A DNA stretch of 64,000 bases from Actinomycetota bacterium (lineage in GTDB: Bacteria; Actinomycetota; Thermoleophilia; Gaiellales; Gaiellaceae), in contig WLID01000002.1 of the NCBI GenBank assembly GCA_009702325.1, positions 172,073 to 236,072 on the forward strand, given 5' to 3'. The position numbers and the translations under genes were made by a program. The notes under the pieces are model-generated. The model worked only from the letters and a program-made list of their open reading frames with translations, made no database searches and was not told the origin of the DNA. The stretch's first letter is position 1. Each line of letters starts with the position of its first letter. Shown here in pieces: positions 7,331-16,135 of the stretch.

Positions 7331-8308
7331 GTGACTCGTGTGGCAAACCCCCACTACGATCCGGCCTCCGTGCCCCCGGTCGACCGCACCGCGCGTGCGT
7401 TTCATGCGTCGCTTCGCGGCTACGAGCCAACTCCCGTGCGCGGCCTAGCGGCCGCCGCAGAGGAGCTCGGGCTCGCTGCGCTGCTCGTCAAAGACGAGTC
7501 GCGTCGGCTCGGGCTTCCGGCCTTCAAGATCCTTGGCGCCTCGTGGGCAGTCGAGCGAACGTGCCGCGAACGCGCTGACGTGCACACCCTGGTCGCGGCG
7601 AGTGCTGGCAATCACGGTCGCGCGGTCGCCCATGCCGCGAAGCTCCGTGGGCTCTCGTGCCGTGTCTACCTGCCGGCGCGGTCGCTCACGGTGCGGCGCG
7701 AGGCGATCGCCTCGGAGGGTGCTGAGGTGATCGTCGTCGACGGCACGTACGAAGACGCAGTGACGCTCGCGAGCGCTGCCGGGTTGGAACCGGGCGTTGC
7801 GACGATTGCGGATGTCGGCGACAGCGGCCCGGCCGAGTGGGTGATCGACGGGTACGCGACGCTGTTTGATGAGGCGATGGAGCAGGCGCGTTTCGACACG
7901 ATCGTCGTGCCGGTCGGGGTCGGCTCCCTTGCCGCGGCCGCAGTGCGGCTCGGCGCCGAGGCCGGCGTCGAGGTGATCGGAGTTGAGCCCACGACCGCCG
8001 CATGTCTCGCCGAGTCGCTCGCGGCCGACAGACGCGTGACGATCCCCACGCCGGGAACGATCATGGCCGGCCTCGATTGTGCGGAGGTCTCGGCCGCCGC
8101 ATGGCCATCGTTGCGTAACGGCATCACTGCGACGGTGGCGGTGACTGATGCGCAGGTGCGCGAGGCGATGGCGGAGCTTGCAGCGTTCGGCCTGACGATT
8201 GGCGAGTCGGGCGCCGCACCGTTCGCCGCTGCACGCCTTGGCGTGTGCCGGACGGGAAGCCGCGTGCTGCTCGTCGCGTCCGAGGGCCTGACCGCAGTCT
8301 CGCCTTAG
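7331..8308 (+). CDS. PLP-dependent diaminopropionate ammonia-lyase-like enzyme
   Basis: 325 aa fold-type II PLP enzyme. GLPAFKILGASWA (about residue 60) carries the Schiff-base lysine in the context typical of diaminopropionate ammonia-lyase (YgeX), SAGNHGRAVAHAA (about 92) is the phosphate/asparagine loop, and VPVGVGSLAAAA (about 195) replaces the GGGG loop of serine/threonine dehydratases, again as in YgeX. The family deaminates 2,3-diaminopropionate to pyruvate and ammonia. This protein is shorter than E. coli YgeX (about 400 aa), so the precise substrate is uncertain. The GTG at 7331 follows AAAGAT by six bases, a weak leaderless signal; GTG at 7340 is the alternative. Confidence 0.8.
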   Translation: MTRVANPHYDPASVPPVDRTARAFHASLRGYEPTPVRGLAAAAEELGLAALLVKDESRRLGLPAFKILGASWAVERTCRERADVHTLVAASAGNHGRAVAHAAKLRGLSCRVYLPARSLTVRREAIASEGAEVIVVDGTYEDAVTLASAAGLEPGVATIADVGDSGPAEWVIDGYATLFDEAMEQARFDTIVVPVGVGSLAAAAVRLGAEAGVEVIGVEPTTAACLAESLAADRRVTIPTPGTIMAGLDCAEVSAAAWPSLRNGITATVAVTDAQVREAMAELAAFGLTIGESGAAPFAAARLGVCRTGSRVLLVASEGLTAVSP

Positions 8309-8314
8309 CGGGGC

Positions 8315-9744
8315 CTACTCCGATGCCATCGCGGGCAGGCCGCTCACGTGCGCATCGCGCGAGGAACGTCGCGGCACAAGGAGCGACGCACCGACGCCCA
8401 CAAGCAGCACAAGGGTGCAGACGAGGAACGTCACCGTGTAGCCGTGCTTGTCGGGGTACAGGCCTTTGACGTTCGCGGCCAGAATCGTGGCGGCGACTTC
8501 GGCGCCGATTGCTCCGCCGATCGTTCGCACGACGGTGTTCATGCCCGAGGCGACTCCGGTCTGGTGTGACGGCACGGCTTCCACAATCAGGTTTGCGAGC
8601 GCGGCGAACGCGAAGCCAATGCCAACGCCCATGAGCGCCGAGGCGAGGTACACCTCCCACTTCGCTGAGGTGAACACAAGCACGACGAAACCAAGCGTTG
8701 TGACAATCGCGCCAACGACGAGCGGTACTTTCGAGCCGACGACCGTGGAGAGGCGACCGCCGATGTTGCTGCAGATGAGCATCGTGATCGTCGTTGGCAC
8801 GAGGAAGAGTCCCGACTGCGTCACGGTCGCGCCGAAGCCATACCCCGTAGAGGTGGGTGTCTGCACGAACTGCGGGATCAGCACGAATCCGCTGTACATC
8901 CCGAATCCGAGCAGGATCGCAGCGAGGTTCGTTGTCCAGACTCCGGGTAGCCGCATCATCCGCATGTCGACGAGCGGGTGCTCCGACTTCAGCTCGGCGA
9001 CCACCCACCACGCGGCAACAACGAGTGATCCGGCGATCAGGCCAACTGTCTTCGTTGACCCCCACCCCCACTTCGACGATTCGCTGACGGCAAGCAGGAG
9101 GGCCGTGAGCCAGGTTGAGAGCAGCGCCGCTCCGAGCCAGTGGATGTCGCCCTTCGCACGAATCTCCGATTCGGGGATCGCGACGACCGCGATGACCGCT
9201 GCACCGAGCGTGACGACGAATGGGATCCAGAAGAGCCAGTGGTAGGAGAGCGTCTCAAGGATCGGGCCGGCGAGCACGATCCCCAGGCCGCCACCGATGC
9301 CAAGCAGTCCCGAGATCAACGCGATCGAGCTCGCGACCTTCTCGCGCGGCAGAACATCGCGAATGATTCCGAACGAGAGCGGGAAGATCGCACCACCCAT
9401 TCCTTGGATCAGTCGCGCGACGATCATCATCGGCAGCGACGTCGCGATCGCGCCGATCAGCGTTCCGAGGGCGAGCGCAAACAGGGTGATACGAGCACCC
9501 GCTTCTTGCCAAACATGTCGCCGAGGCGTCCAGCGATTGGCGTCACGACCGACGCGGCGAGCAGATAGGTGGTGAAGATCCAAGCGACCCCGGAGGCCGT
9601 CGTGTGCAGGTCGTGCTGCAGCACCGGTAGTGCCGGAACGATCAGCGACTGCAGCAGCGAGTAGGCGGAGCCGCCGAGCGCGAGGGCCGTGAGAACCAAT
9701 CCCGGCTTCGCAGCATGACTCGGTCGGGCGCTCACGGTCGTCAC
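8315..9744 (-). pseudogene. MFS drug exporter (DHA-type) with a one-base frameshift
   Basis: Two overlapping frames together spell one 476-residue MFS transporter. The N-terminal part (start GTG 9744) contains the motif A loop GRLGDMFGKKRVL at about residues 75-87, then runs out of sense. The frame entered near 9490 continues with ITLFALALGTLIGA through TM segments to the C-terminus SGLPAMASE. Loss of one base in the run around 9488-9494 (reading VL then I-T-L) explains the break. The start is set by a TAAGGT hexamer at 9752-9757, seven bases upstream. The family exports drugs or small metabolites by proton antiport. Everything outside the break is intact, so a sequencing indel is as likely as a recent mutation. 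Confidence 0.8.
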
Positions 9745-9751
9745 GTCGACA

Positions 9752-9757
9752 ACCTTA
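9752..9757 (-). promoter_or_regulatory. -10 element for the MFS gene
   Basis: TAAGGT on the minus strand with seven bases to the GTG at 9744; favours this start over the GTG at 9777. Confidence 0.5.
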
Positions 9758-9809
9758 GAGGACGACGTCCCGGTCACCGGAAGTTGCAGACCGCACCCAC
9801 CCGAGGTGT

Positions 9810-9815
9810 TAGCGT
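9810..9815 (+). promoter_or_regulatory. -10 element for the VOC gene
   Basis: TAGCGT, ten bases before the ATG at 9826, so the predicted mRNA has a leader of only a few bases. Confidence 0.4.
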
Positions 9816-9825
9816 TCAGCCCGTC

Positions 9826-10227
9826 ATGACCGTGCGTACCGGCGGGGTTCTCCAGCCAAGCATCTGGGCCAGTGTCGTCAGCACCGACGCCTTGGTGCTG
9901 CGCGACTGGTTGCTCGCCCTTGGGTTTATCGAGGAGCTGATGATCCCGGGAGAGCGGCGGGGGTCAGTGCACCACTGCCAGTTGGACTGGCCGGACGGCG
10001 GGCGGGTACTTCTCTCCAGCACTGACGAGCGCCAAACACCCTGCCGGCCCGGGACGAGCTCGCTCCATGTCGTCACCTCTGACCCTGACGCCGTGCTGGA
10101 GCGAGCACTCAGCATCGGCGCCGTGGTTGTTCATCCGATCGTGGATCAGACCGACTACCCATCACGCGACTTCACCGTGGAAGACCCAGACGGAAACCAC
10201 TGGACGTTCGCGACGTTTGCCGGCTAG
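9826..10227 (+). CDS. VOC superfamily (glyoxalase/bleomycin-resistance-like) protein
   Basis: 133 aa. One beta-alpha-beta-beta-beta pair is clear: SIWASVVSTDALVLRDWLLA at the N-terminus, HHCQLDWPDGGRVLLSS in the middle, then the second module ending DFTVEDPDGNHWTFATFAG, the hallmark C-terminus of VOC proteins with its conserved E-D-P-x-G-N. Metal ligands may be H (about 46) and E (about 122). The substrate is unknown; the family includes dioxygenases, lyases and antibiotic-binding proteins. Start ATG chosen as the first Met that gives the conserved N-terminus; the open frame upstream of it is not conserved-looking. Confidence 0.75.
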   Translation: MTVRTGGVLQPSIWASVVSTDALVLRDWLLALGFIEELMIPGERRGSVHHCQLDWPDGGRVLLSSTDERQTPCRPGTSSLHVVTSDPDAVLERALSIGAVVVHPIVDQTDYPSRDFTVEDPDGNHWTFATFAG

Positions 10228-10315
10228 TACGACCTGACGCATCGAAGCGCCAGGAACGCACCGCGGTGCAGGTGTCGCGCCACCGGAACGCATTGCGTGC
10301 GAGCGGAGAGTGCAG

Positions 10316-10401
10316 CGGCGGGGGTGGGATTCGAACCCACGGAGGGGGTTGCCCTCAACGGTTTTCAAGACCGCCCCATTCGACCGCTCTGGCACCCCGC
10401 C
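10316..10401 (-). tRNA. tRNA-Ser(UGA)
   Basis: 86 bases with acceptor GGCGGGG/CCCCGCC, G73 discriminator, anticodon loop CTTGAAA giving UGA, a long variable arm (TTGAGGGCAACCCCCTC) typical of serine tRNAs, and the T loop GGTTCGAATCC. The 3' CCA is not encoded. It lies 46 bases downstream of serS on the same strand, so enzyme and substrate may be co-transcribed. Confidence 0.95.
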
Positions 10402-10447
10402 GTGTAACTCCTCAATTGTTTTGACCGGCTCGTCGCCGGCGGTCCCG

Positions 10448-11641
10448 TTACGACTCGATGCGCGCGGGAGCGCCGTATGACTGCAGCACGTCAGGCACGT
10501 CGCCCCCGAAGTTCTCGAGGATCGCGAGCACCCAGCGGTCGGTTACTGCTGTGCCGTTGAGCGTGTGCGGCACGGTGAGTTGCTTCTCACCCTCCCGCCA
10601 CCGAACGCCCAGGCGACGCGCCTGATAGTCGGTGGTGTTTGAGCATGAGGTGATCTCCCGGTATCGCTGCTGGCTTGGGAACCACGCCTCAATGTCGTAC
10701 TTCTTCGCGGCCGAGGCCCCGAGATCGCCCGCCGCGACGTTGATCACGCGGTATGGCAGACCCACGGCCTGCACAAGCTCTTCCTCGATGCTCAGGATCC
10801 GCTCGTGTTCGGCCGCCGACGTCGTCGGGTCGCAGAACACGAACATCTCGACCTTCTGGAACTGGTGCACCCGGAACATGCCGCGCGTGTCACGCCCAGC
10901 AGAGCCCGATTCGCGCCGGAAGCACGACGAGAACGCGACGTAGCGCATCGGCACGTCTTCCAGGATGTCGCCCATGTGGAACGCGGCGAGCGGAACCTCC
11001 GACGTGCCAACGAGGTACAGGCCGTCGGCGGGAATCTCGTAGTAGTCACCCTTGTCGCTCGGGAAGAACCCGGTTCCATACATCGCCTCGTCGCGCACGA
11101 GCACCGGCGGCAGCATCGGCGTGTGCCCGTGTTGCGACACCCGGTCGAGCGCGAAGCGATACAGCGCCATCGAGAGCAGCGCGGTGTCGCCCACGATATA
11201 GCCGAACCGAGCACCCGAGACCTTGGCGGCACGATCCATCTCGAACCGGCCAACCTCGGTGTGCTCCTTGCCCGAGCCCGGGCCGGTCTCACCCACACGA
11301 CGAATCTCGACGGCGTCGTCTTCGCCACCATCGGGCGCCGACGGGTCGGGCGGATTCGGAACCTTCGCGAGGATCTCGTTGCGCTCAGCTTCGGCAGCCG
11401 CGAGCTTCTCCTCAAGCGCCTGCAGCTCCTCCTTGATCTGCTTCAGCTCGGCAAGCTCCTCCGGCGTTGGCTTGCCCTGCGGCTTGCGCTGCTTCGCGCG
11501 CAGCGCATCGACCTGCGGGACGAGTTCGCGCCACACATCGTCGGCGGCGATCGCAGCGTCGAACAGACCCTCATCGCCACGGCGTGCGAGAGCGGCGCGG
11601 ATCGCGTCCGGATTCGAGCGGGCTGCCCTGAGATCAATCAC
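10448..11641 (-). CDS. serS: Seryl-tRNA synthetase
   Basis: 397 aa class II aminoacyl-tRNA synthetase. The N-terminal two-helix arm that contacts the tRNA variable arm is at about residues 30-95 (EELAELKQIKEELQALEEKL). The catalytic domain shows the TSEVPLAAFHMG loop, motif 2 FRRESGSAGRDTRGMFRVHQ, FQKVEMF, and motif 3 near the C-terminus (GTAVTDRWVLAILENFGG). It is slightly short for the family (usually 420-430), mainly in the arm. GTG start at 11641 with TACACT seven bases upstream. Confidence 0.96.
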   Translation of the reverse strand: MIDLRAARSNPDAIRAALARRGDEGLFDAAIAADDVWRELVPQVDALRAKQRKPQGKPTPEELAELKQIKEELQALEEKLAAAEAERNEILAKVPNPPDPSAPDGGEDDAVEIRRVGETGPGSGKEHTEVGRFEMDRAAKVSGARFGYIVGDTALLSMALYRFALDRVSQHGHTPMLPPVLVRDEAMYGTGFFPSDKGDYYEIPADGLYLVGTSEVPLAAFHMGDILEDVPMRYVAFSSCFRRESGSAGRDTRGMFRVHQFQKVEMFVFCDPTTSAAEHERILSIEEELVQAVGLPYRVINVAAGDLGASAAKKYDIEAWFPSQQRYREITSCSNTTDYQARRLGVRWREGEKQLTVPHTLNGTAVTDRWVLAILENFGGDVPDVLQSYGAPARIES

Positions 11642-11648
11642 GCGGGCA

Positions 11649-11654
11649 AGTGTA
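11649..11654 (-). promoter_or_regulatory. -10 element for leaderless serS
   Basis: TACACT, identical hexamer and spacing (7) to the ccmE promoter. Confidence 0.6.
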
Positions 11655-11671
11655 GAGGGCCTGCGGCCCGG

Positions 11672-12496
11672 TCAGTCGTCGAGCAGGCGTTCGATCACCT
11701 GCGCGACACCCTGCACCTCGCCGGATGGGCAGACCCAGTCAGCAACAGCCTTCACCCGTGCGTGCGCATTGTCGACGGCAACGCCGTACCCAGCCCACTC
11801 AAGAAGCTCGACATCGTTTTCGCCATCACCGAACGCAACGACCTTGTCGGGGCTGAACCCGTACTTCTCGGCGAGCACCTCAAGACCGGCACCCTTCGTG
11901 ACGCCTGCCGCAGCGAATTCGAGGAAATACGGCAACGACTTCGAGATCCACAAACGGCTGCCGAAGCGGGCCTTCATCCGAAGCTCAAGCACATCAAGCG
12001 CTGCAGGATCACCGACACACACGATCTTCGTTGGCGGTGTGTCGAGCCAATCGAGCAGCGGCCCCACCTCGGTGATCGCAAGCCCCTGGAACCCGGCGTA
12101 CGACCGGGTGTTGTCGTTTGCCTCAGCCACATGCAACTCGTCGTTCAAATACACGTTCGGGTTCGGCCACCCCTCCTCCGCGAGCGCAGCGATCGTCTCA
12201 AGGGCGAGCTCCGTTGGGATCGGCGTGTGGCGCAGCCAGGTTCCGTCGGCGTCGAGTACGACTGCACCCTGGTAACAGACGGCTGGCTCGGGCAGGCGCT
12301 CGAGCGGAATCACCCGCCGCATCGACTGCACCATGCGGCCCGTCACAGGGATCACGCGCAAACCAGCAGCGCGGGCCCGTTCAATTGCGGCCCAGGTGCG
12401 GTCGCGCACAACCCCGTCCTCCCAGATGAGAGTGCGGTCAAGGTCGGTTGCGATGACCTCGACATCCCGCGGAAAGCGCGCGGGAAGGGACTCCAA
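11672..12496 (-). CDS. HAD-superfamily Cof-type phosphatase
   Basis: 274 aa. HAD motif I is VIATDLDRTLIWEDG (residues about 14-28), motif II PVTGR (about 54), motif III lysine in GAGLEVLAEKYG, motif IV VVAFGDGENDVELLEWAG (about 222). The cap is of the C2 Cof type. Such enzymes dephosphorylate sugar phosphates, nucleotides or flavin precursors in the cytoplasm; the substrate here is unknown. The call uses a TTG start at 12496, 11 bases after the cytochrome gene, with which it is probably co-transcribed; no good ribosome site is visible. Confidence 0.85.
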   Translation of the reverse strand: MESLPARFPRDVEVIATDLDRTLIWEDGVVRDRTWAAIERARAAGLRVIPVTGRMVQSMRRVIPLERLPEPAVCYQGAVVLDADGTWLRHTPIPTELALETIAALAEEGWPNPNVYLNDELHVAEANDNTRSYAGFQGLAITEVGPLLDWLDTPPTKIVCVGDPAALDVLELRMKARFGSRLWISKSLPYFLEFAAAGVTKGAGLEVLAEKYGFSPDKVVAFGDGENDVELLEWAGYGVAVDNAHARVKAVADWVCPSGEVQGVAQVIERLLDD

Positions 12497-12507
12497 GATG
12501 TCCGGGC

Positions 12508-12918
12508 TCAGCCTGCTGTGGCCTTGACCACGTAGGCGGAGACGTCAGAGATCTGCACGTCTGTGAGCCTACCCTTGAACGGCGGCATCGTGCCCTTGCC
12601 GTTCACCACCCTGTCGACAACCGTTGCCAGAATCGGCTTCGTCGAGTCAAGGTCGGGGCCCATCGTCCCCTTCGCACCCGCATCGGCAAGCGTGTGGCAC
12701 GCGTTACAGCCAGACGCGAGGAACGCCGCCTTTCCCGCATCGGCGTTGCCGTTCGCGTACTGCTTGGGCACCGACGGTGCCATCGATGCTGGCAGCGGGC
12801 CTTCAATCTCGCTCGCGACGGGCGACACAACCTTGCCGCCCGGGCGCTCGCAGCCTGCGAGGACCAGCACGAGGAGGGCCAACAGGAGAGCGGAGAGGAG
12901 AGTCTGGCGGCGGTGCAA
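12508..12918 (-). CDS. Lipoprotein c-type cytochrome
   Basis: 136 aa. A lipoprotein signal peptide (LLSALLLALLVLVLAGC, lipobox LAGC near residue 23) precedes a single cytochrome c domain with the haem motif CNACH (about residue 70) and an axial methionine candidate in GKGTMPPFKGRLT. It is therefore an outer-face, membrane-anchored mono-haem electron carrier and a likely client of the Ccm system at 1-3.3 kb. The open frame continues far upstream but without signal sequence sense; TTG at 12918 is chosen because TAGAAT lies seven bases before it. Confidence 0.88.
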   Translation of the reverse strand: MHRRQTLLSALLLALLVLVLAGCERPGGKVVSPVASEIEGPLPASMAPSVPKQYANGNADAGKAAFLASGCNACHTLADAGAKGTMGPDLDSTKPILATVVDRVVNGKGTMPPFKGRLTDVQISDVSAYVVKATAG

Positions 12919-12925
12919 GGCGCGG

Positions 12926-12931
12926 ATTCTA
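12926..12931 (-). promoter_or_regulatory. -10 element for the cytochrome c gene
   Basis: TAGAAT, within TATAGAAT, seven bases before the TTG at 12918. Without it the TTG start would not be recognised. Confidence 0.6.
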
Positions 12932-13091
12932 TACCGATGTTTGTGACATATGCATCGAGAACCGTCGACAGGTATCGAGAGATCCCCATACGAATCGCGA
13001 AAACGCTGCAAATGCGGGCCCAGAACCCCACCGCTACATAAGACCTCTCTAAGAGTCGCAGCGGAGGCCCTGTCATGCCCACCCCGCTCGC

Positions 13092-13097
13092 TATCAT
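13092..13097 (+). promoter_or_regulatory. -10 element for htpX
   Basis: TATCAT with seven bases to the ATG at 13105. Confidence 0.55.
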
Positions 13098-13104
13098 CGG
13101 CGGC

Positions 13105-14031
13105 ATGAAGCGCAGAACCTATGGCCGCGACTTTGGCCTCACTATCCGGATGCTGTTCACGACGGGCATGCTCGGCCTGCTCTACGTGATCTTTGGCGTC
13201 GTCCTGCTCAATGCTTTCAACGTTGGGTTTGCCCCGATGATCGTGATCATCGGCGTCCTCGCCTTCGTTCAGTACTACACCTCCGACAAGCTCGCGCTCG
13301 CTGCCGCGGGCGCCAAGGTCGTCACTCGTGAGGAAGCCCCCGACCTCCACGACATGGTTGAGCGCCTCTGCGCGATGTCCGACCTTCCCAAGCCGCGCAT
13401 CGCGGTGATGGACACCCCCGTGCCGAACGCGTTCGCTACGGGTCGCTCACCGAAGCACGCCGCCGTCTGTGTGACGACCGGCCTGTGGGAGCGGCTTGAG
13501 CCACGCGAGATCGAAGCGGTACTGGCTCATGAGCTGTCGCACATCGCGAACCGCGACGTGCTGATCATGACGGTCGCCAGCTTCTTCGCGATGATCGCCG
13601 CGTTCATCGTCCGCATGGGTATGTGGACGGGAATGATGGGCGGCTTCGGTGGCGGCAACAACCGCGAGAACAACAACAACGGCATTCCCGTATGGCTGAT
13701 CGTGATTGCCGTATCCGCGATCACCTACGCCGTCAGCTTCATCCTGATCCGCACGATCTCGCGCTATCGCGAGTACGCCGCCGACCGCGGTGCCGCGCTG
13801 ATCACTGGAGCACCCGAATATCTCATGAGCGCGCTGCAGAAGATCTCGTCGCAGATGACGTTGATCCCAAATCGCGACCTGCGCCAGGTTGAGGGGATGA
13901 ACGCGTTCTTCATCATCCCGGCCGGCGTCAAGTCGGTTGCATCGGAGCTCTTCATGGATCACCCGCCGATCGAGAAGCGCCTCGCGGCGCTCGCGACGAT
14001 CGCGCGGGAGATGGGCCGCCCGGTTGCCTAG
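13105..14031 (+). CDS. htpX: HtpX-type membrane zinc metalloprotease
   Basis: 308 aa M48 family protease. Two N-terminal membrane segments (about residues 12-60), the zinc motif HELSH (about 140), two further segments flanking a glycine/asparagine-rich loop (GGFGGGNNRENNNN), and the third ligand in SRYREYAADRGAA (about 220). HtpX degrades misfolded membrane proteins under envelope stress. ATG at 13105 matches a -10 seven bases upstream; the ATG at 13075 lies before that promoter and was rejected. pspAB follows after 28 bases and pspA is convergent, which fits a shared stress role. Confidence 0.93.
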   Translation: MKRRTYGRDFGLTIRMLFTTGMLGLLYVIFGVVLLNAFNVGFAPMIVIIGVLAFVQYYTSDKLALAAAGAKVVTREEAPDLHDMVERLCAMSDLPKPRIAVMDTPVPNAFATGRSPKHAAVCVTTGLWERLEPREIEAVLAHELSHIANRDVLIMTVASFFAMIAAFIVRMGMWTGMMGGFGGGNNRENNNNGIPVWLIVIAVSAITYAVSFILIRTISRYREYAADRGAALITGAPEYLMSALQKISSQMTLIPNRDLRQVEGMNAFFIIPAGVKSVASELFMDHPPIEKRLAALATIAREMGRPVA

Positions 14032-14059
14032 CCAGGCAGCCGGGTAGGCCAACCGCTCG

Positions 14060-14629
14060 ATGGGCTTTCGCGACGCACTCTTCGGCAAGAAGAAGCTCGC
14101 CGAACCAAAGCTCGACCGTCTCTTCGCTCTCGCGACGGCGACGGTCACCCTCGAAACGGAGCTCGGCTTGAAGTCGACGGGCGATGCTGCGGTCACGTTC
14201 AAGCCGCTCAGCTCCGGCGACTTCGACCGTGTCGATAGCGACACAGACGAGCTTCTCAAAGCTACGGCAGCATCGGCCGGCACGACGGTTGAGCGGCACA
14301 CCGACACCTACGGCTTCGAGTGGGTGATCGTTCGCGACCCCGACATCGAGGATCTCGTGACGTCGGTGCATCTCGTTGCGAGCGAGTTGACGGCGAAAGG
14401 CTTTGGCGCCCAACTGCTTGCTGCCGCGTTCAAGTTTGAGGGTGGCGAACGCCCGACCTACTGGATCTACGGGTTCAAGACAGGGACATTCTGGCCGTTC
14501 ATCCCGCTTGCCGACGGCAAGAACCGCGAGAACGCACGCGAGCTTGAGCTGAAAGCCAAGCTCGAAACCGAGCTGCCGGTCGAGAAAGACCTGACCCGCT
14601 GGCTCGGCCTCTTCGACGCCCCGATCTAG
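14060..14629 (+). CDS. pspAB: PspA-associated protein PspAB
   Basis: 189 aa. The N-terminus MGFRDALFGKKKLAEPKLDR and body (LFALATATVTLETELGL, YGFEWVIVRDPDIEDLVTS, YWIYGFKTGTFWPFIPL) match the actinobacterial PspAB family that occurs beside pspA or htpX. Its biochemical role is not established; association with phage-shock/membrane stress comes from gene neighbourhood. No membrane segment or signal peptide. Probably co-transcribed with htpX. Confidence 0.82.
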   Translation: MGFRDALFGKKKLAEPKLDRLFALATATVTLETELGLKSTGDAAVTFKPLSSGDFDRVDSDTDELLKATAASAGTTVERHTDTYGFEWVIVRDPDIEDLVTSVHLVASELTAKGFGAQLLAAAFKFEGGERPTYWIYGFKTGTFWPFIPLADGKNRENARELELKAKLETELPVEKDLTRWLGLFDAPI

Positions 14630-14642
14630 GTCGCGTGAGCCG

Positions 14643-15437
14643 CTAGCTGGCGGGCTTCTCGGCGGCGGGATCGGCCTCGGTGGCCTCGCCCTCGACCGTT
14701 TCGGGAGCTGCCGCGATTTCGCCTGCGGGCGCGGCACCCGAACCGAGTTCTGCCTTGAGCTTCGCGAGTTCTGCGTCGACCTGCCCGCTCTGCTGGATCT
14801 CCTTCAGCTGACGGTCGATGTCGTCACCCGACGAGAGATGGTCAGTGAGCGTGCCGGCCGCTGTGAGCTCGTCGACGGCCGCGGCACGGGCCTGCATCTG
14901 CAGCGTCTTGTCCTTCGCACGATCGATCGCAGCGCCAACGTCGGCCATGTTGTCGCCGATGCCGGTTGCGGCTTCGGTGATGCGCACGGAAGCTTCGGCG
15001 GCTGAGTACTGCGCCTTGATCACTTCCTTCTGGGTGCGGAACGACTCGACCTTGGCTGACAGCGTCTTCTCGCCCTCGACGAGCTTCGTCTGCTGCGCCT
15101 CAAGCTCCTGGCCCTGCTGCATGATCCCCTCAAGCTGGCCCTGGACAGCCGCCTTGCGGGTCAGCGCCTCACGGGCGAGGTCTTCACGGTTTGCTGCGAG
15201 CGCGGCCTTCGCCTGCTCGTCGAGCTTCGCAACCTGCTGCTGCATCGAGGTGTACTGCATTTCGAGGCGCTTCTTGGCCGTCGCGACGTCGGCGATGCCC
15301 CGCTTCACGTTCTGGAGCTGCTTGAGCTGTTCCTCGTACGAGTAGTCGAGCGTCTCGTTCGGGTTTTCGGCCTTGTTGAGGAACTTCGAGTACTTCGCCT
15401 TGATCAGTGTCGACGTGCGGGAAAGCAGACCGGCCAT
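14643..15437 (-). CDS. pspA: PspA/IM30 (Vipp1-like) membrane-stress protein
   Basis: 264 aa, almost entirely coiled coil from residue 25 to 225, with the amphipathic N-terminus MAGLLSRTSTLIKAKYSKFL and conserved ETLDYSYEEQLKQLQNVKRG. ESCRT-III-like PspA proteins polymerise on the inner membrane face and limit proton leak. The last 40 residues are acidic and alanine-rich (EVEG.. and TEADPAAEKPAS), as in other actinobacterial members. A GGAGGA ribosome site precedes the ATG, so unlike many neighbours this mRNA is leadered. Convergent with pspAB. Confidence 0.92.
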   Translation of the reverse strand: MAGLLSRTSTLIKAKYSKFLNKAENPNETLDYSYEEQLKQLQNVKRGIADVATAKKRLEMQYTSMQQQVAKLDEQAKAALAANREDLAREALTRKAAVQGQLEGIMQQGQELEAQQTKLVEGEKTLSAKVESFRTQKEVIKAQYSAAEASVRITEAATGIGDNMADVGAAIDRAKDKTLQMQARAAAVDELTAAGTLTDHLSSGDDIDRQLKEIQQSGQVDAELAKLKAELGSGAAPAGEIAAAPETVEGEATEADPAAEKPAS

Positions 15438-15460
15438 CAGTCCTCCAGTGAGATTGCAAG

Positions 15461-15466
15461 TAGCCT
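15461..15466 (+). promoter_or_regulatory. -10 element for the MBL gene
   Basis: TAGCCT, seven bases before the GTG at 15474. Confidence 0.5.
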
Positions 15467-15473
15467 ACCGGCC

Positions 15474-16130
15474 GTGCTGCTCGCGACAAGCATGGATTCG
15501 CGATATCTCTCGAACGGATACGTCGTTGGCGACGAGCCGGGCGGCGTCTGCGTGTTCGTCGACTCGGGCGCACCGCTTGAACCGTTGCTCGCGTTCATCG
15601 AGGAACATCGCCTGACGCCAACCCATGTACTGCGCACACACAGCCACGGCGACCACGTTGTTCACGAGGCAGAACTCGGCCTACCCGTCGTGCTGGGGCC
15701 ACTTGTGACCGGTGGTTTGACCGTCGAGGCGATCCCCACGCCGGGGCATTCCGACGACATGGTGTGCTTCGTGATCAACGACCAGTGGGTCTTCTCAGGC
15801 GACACGCTCTTCAAGGACGCGGTCGGAGGCGGCACCTTTGAGGCGATCCGCCACGCGGTCATGGACGTCTACATGGCCATGCCGCACGAGCGCCGCGTCC
15901 TTCCCGGCCACACCGATGAGACGACGATCGGTCGTGAGTGGGAACACAACCCGTTTGTGCGGGTGTGGCGTGGGATCGAGCCTGAGGGCACCGAGCGCGT
16001 CTCGGTCGTCGGTCGCGACGCGACGCTGATTGGCTGGAGCCCCGACTACGACGGTAAGGGCAAGGCGTGGGTTCGCTTCGACGACGGCACCGACGCGATC
16101 GTCGGCGGCTCGCGCGTCGAGCGCGGCTGA
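15474..16130 (+). CDS. MBL-fold hydrolase (glyoxalase II-like) with extra C-terminal domain
   Basis: 218 aa. The zinc motif is THSHGDHVVHE (about residues 55-65), followed by TPGHSDDM (about 90), FSGDTLF (about 104) and LPGHTDETT (about 143), all as in glyoxalase II/RNase-Z-type hydrolases. The domain is short, about 160 residues, then a 45-residue beta-rich tail (SVVGRDATLIGWSPDYDGKG) that looks like an SH3-type add-on. Cytoplasmic; substrate probably a thioester or small ester. GTG start fixed by the -10 at 15461. Confidence 0.85.
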   Translation: MLLATSMDSRYLSNGYVVGDEPGGVCVFVDSGAPLEPLLAFIEEHRLTPTHVLRTHSHGDHVVHEAELGLPVVLGPLVTGGLTVEAIPTPGHSDDMVCFVINDQWVFSGDTLFKDAVGGGTFEAIRHAVMDVYMAMPHERRVLPGHTDETTIGREWEHNPFVRVWRGIEPEGTERVSVVGRDATLIGWSPDYDGKGKAWVRFDDGTDAIVGGSRVERG

Positions 16131-16135
16131 ATGAG

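Noticed and set aside
9457..9777. Programmed frameshift in the MFS gene
   Set aside because: No slippery heptamer or stimulatory structure is visible, and the family is not known to use frameshifting.
10162..10395. 77-aa minus-strand open frame
   Set aside because: It overlaps the tRNA-Ser gene and part of the VOC gene antisense; no coding sense.
10805..12535. 576-aa plus-strand open frame
   Set aside because: Antisense to serS and the HAD gene; long antisense frames are expected at this GC content.
12508..13350. 280-aa start for the cytochrome
   Set aside because: Signal peptide begins at TTG 12918 and a -10 lies seven bases before it; the upstream extension is antisense to htpX.
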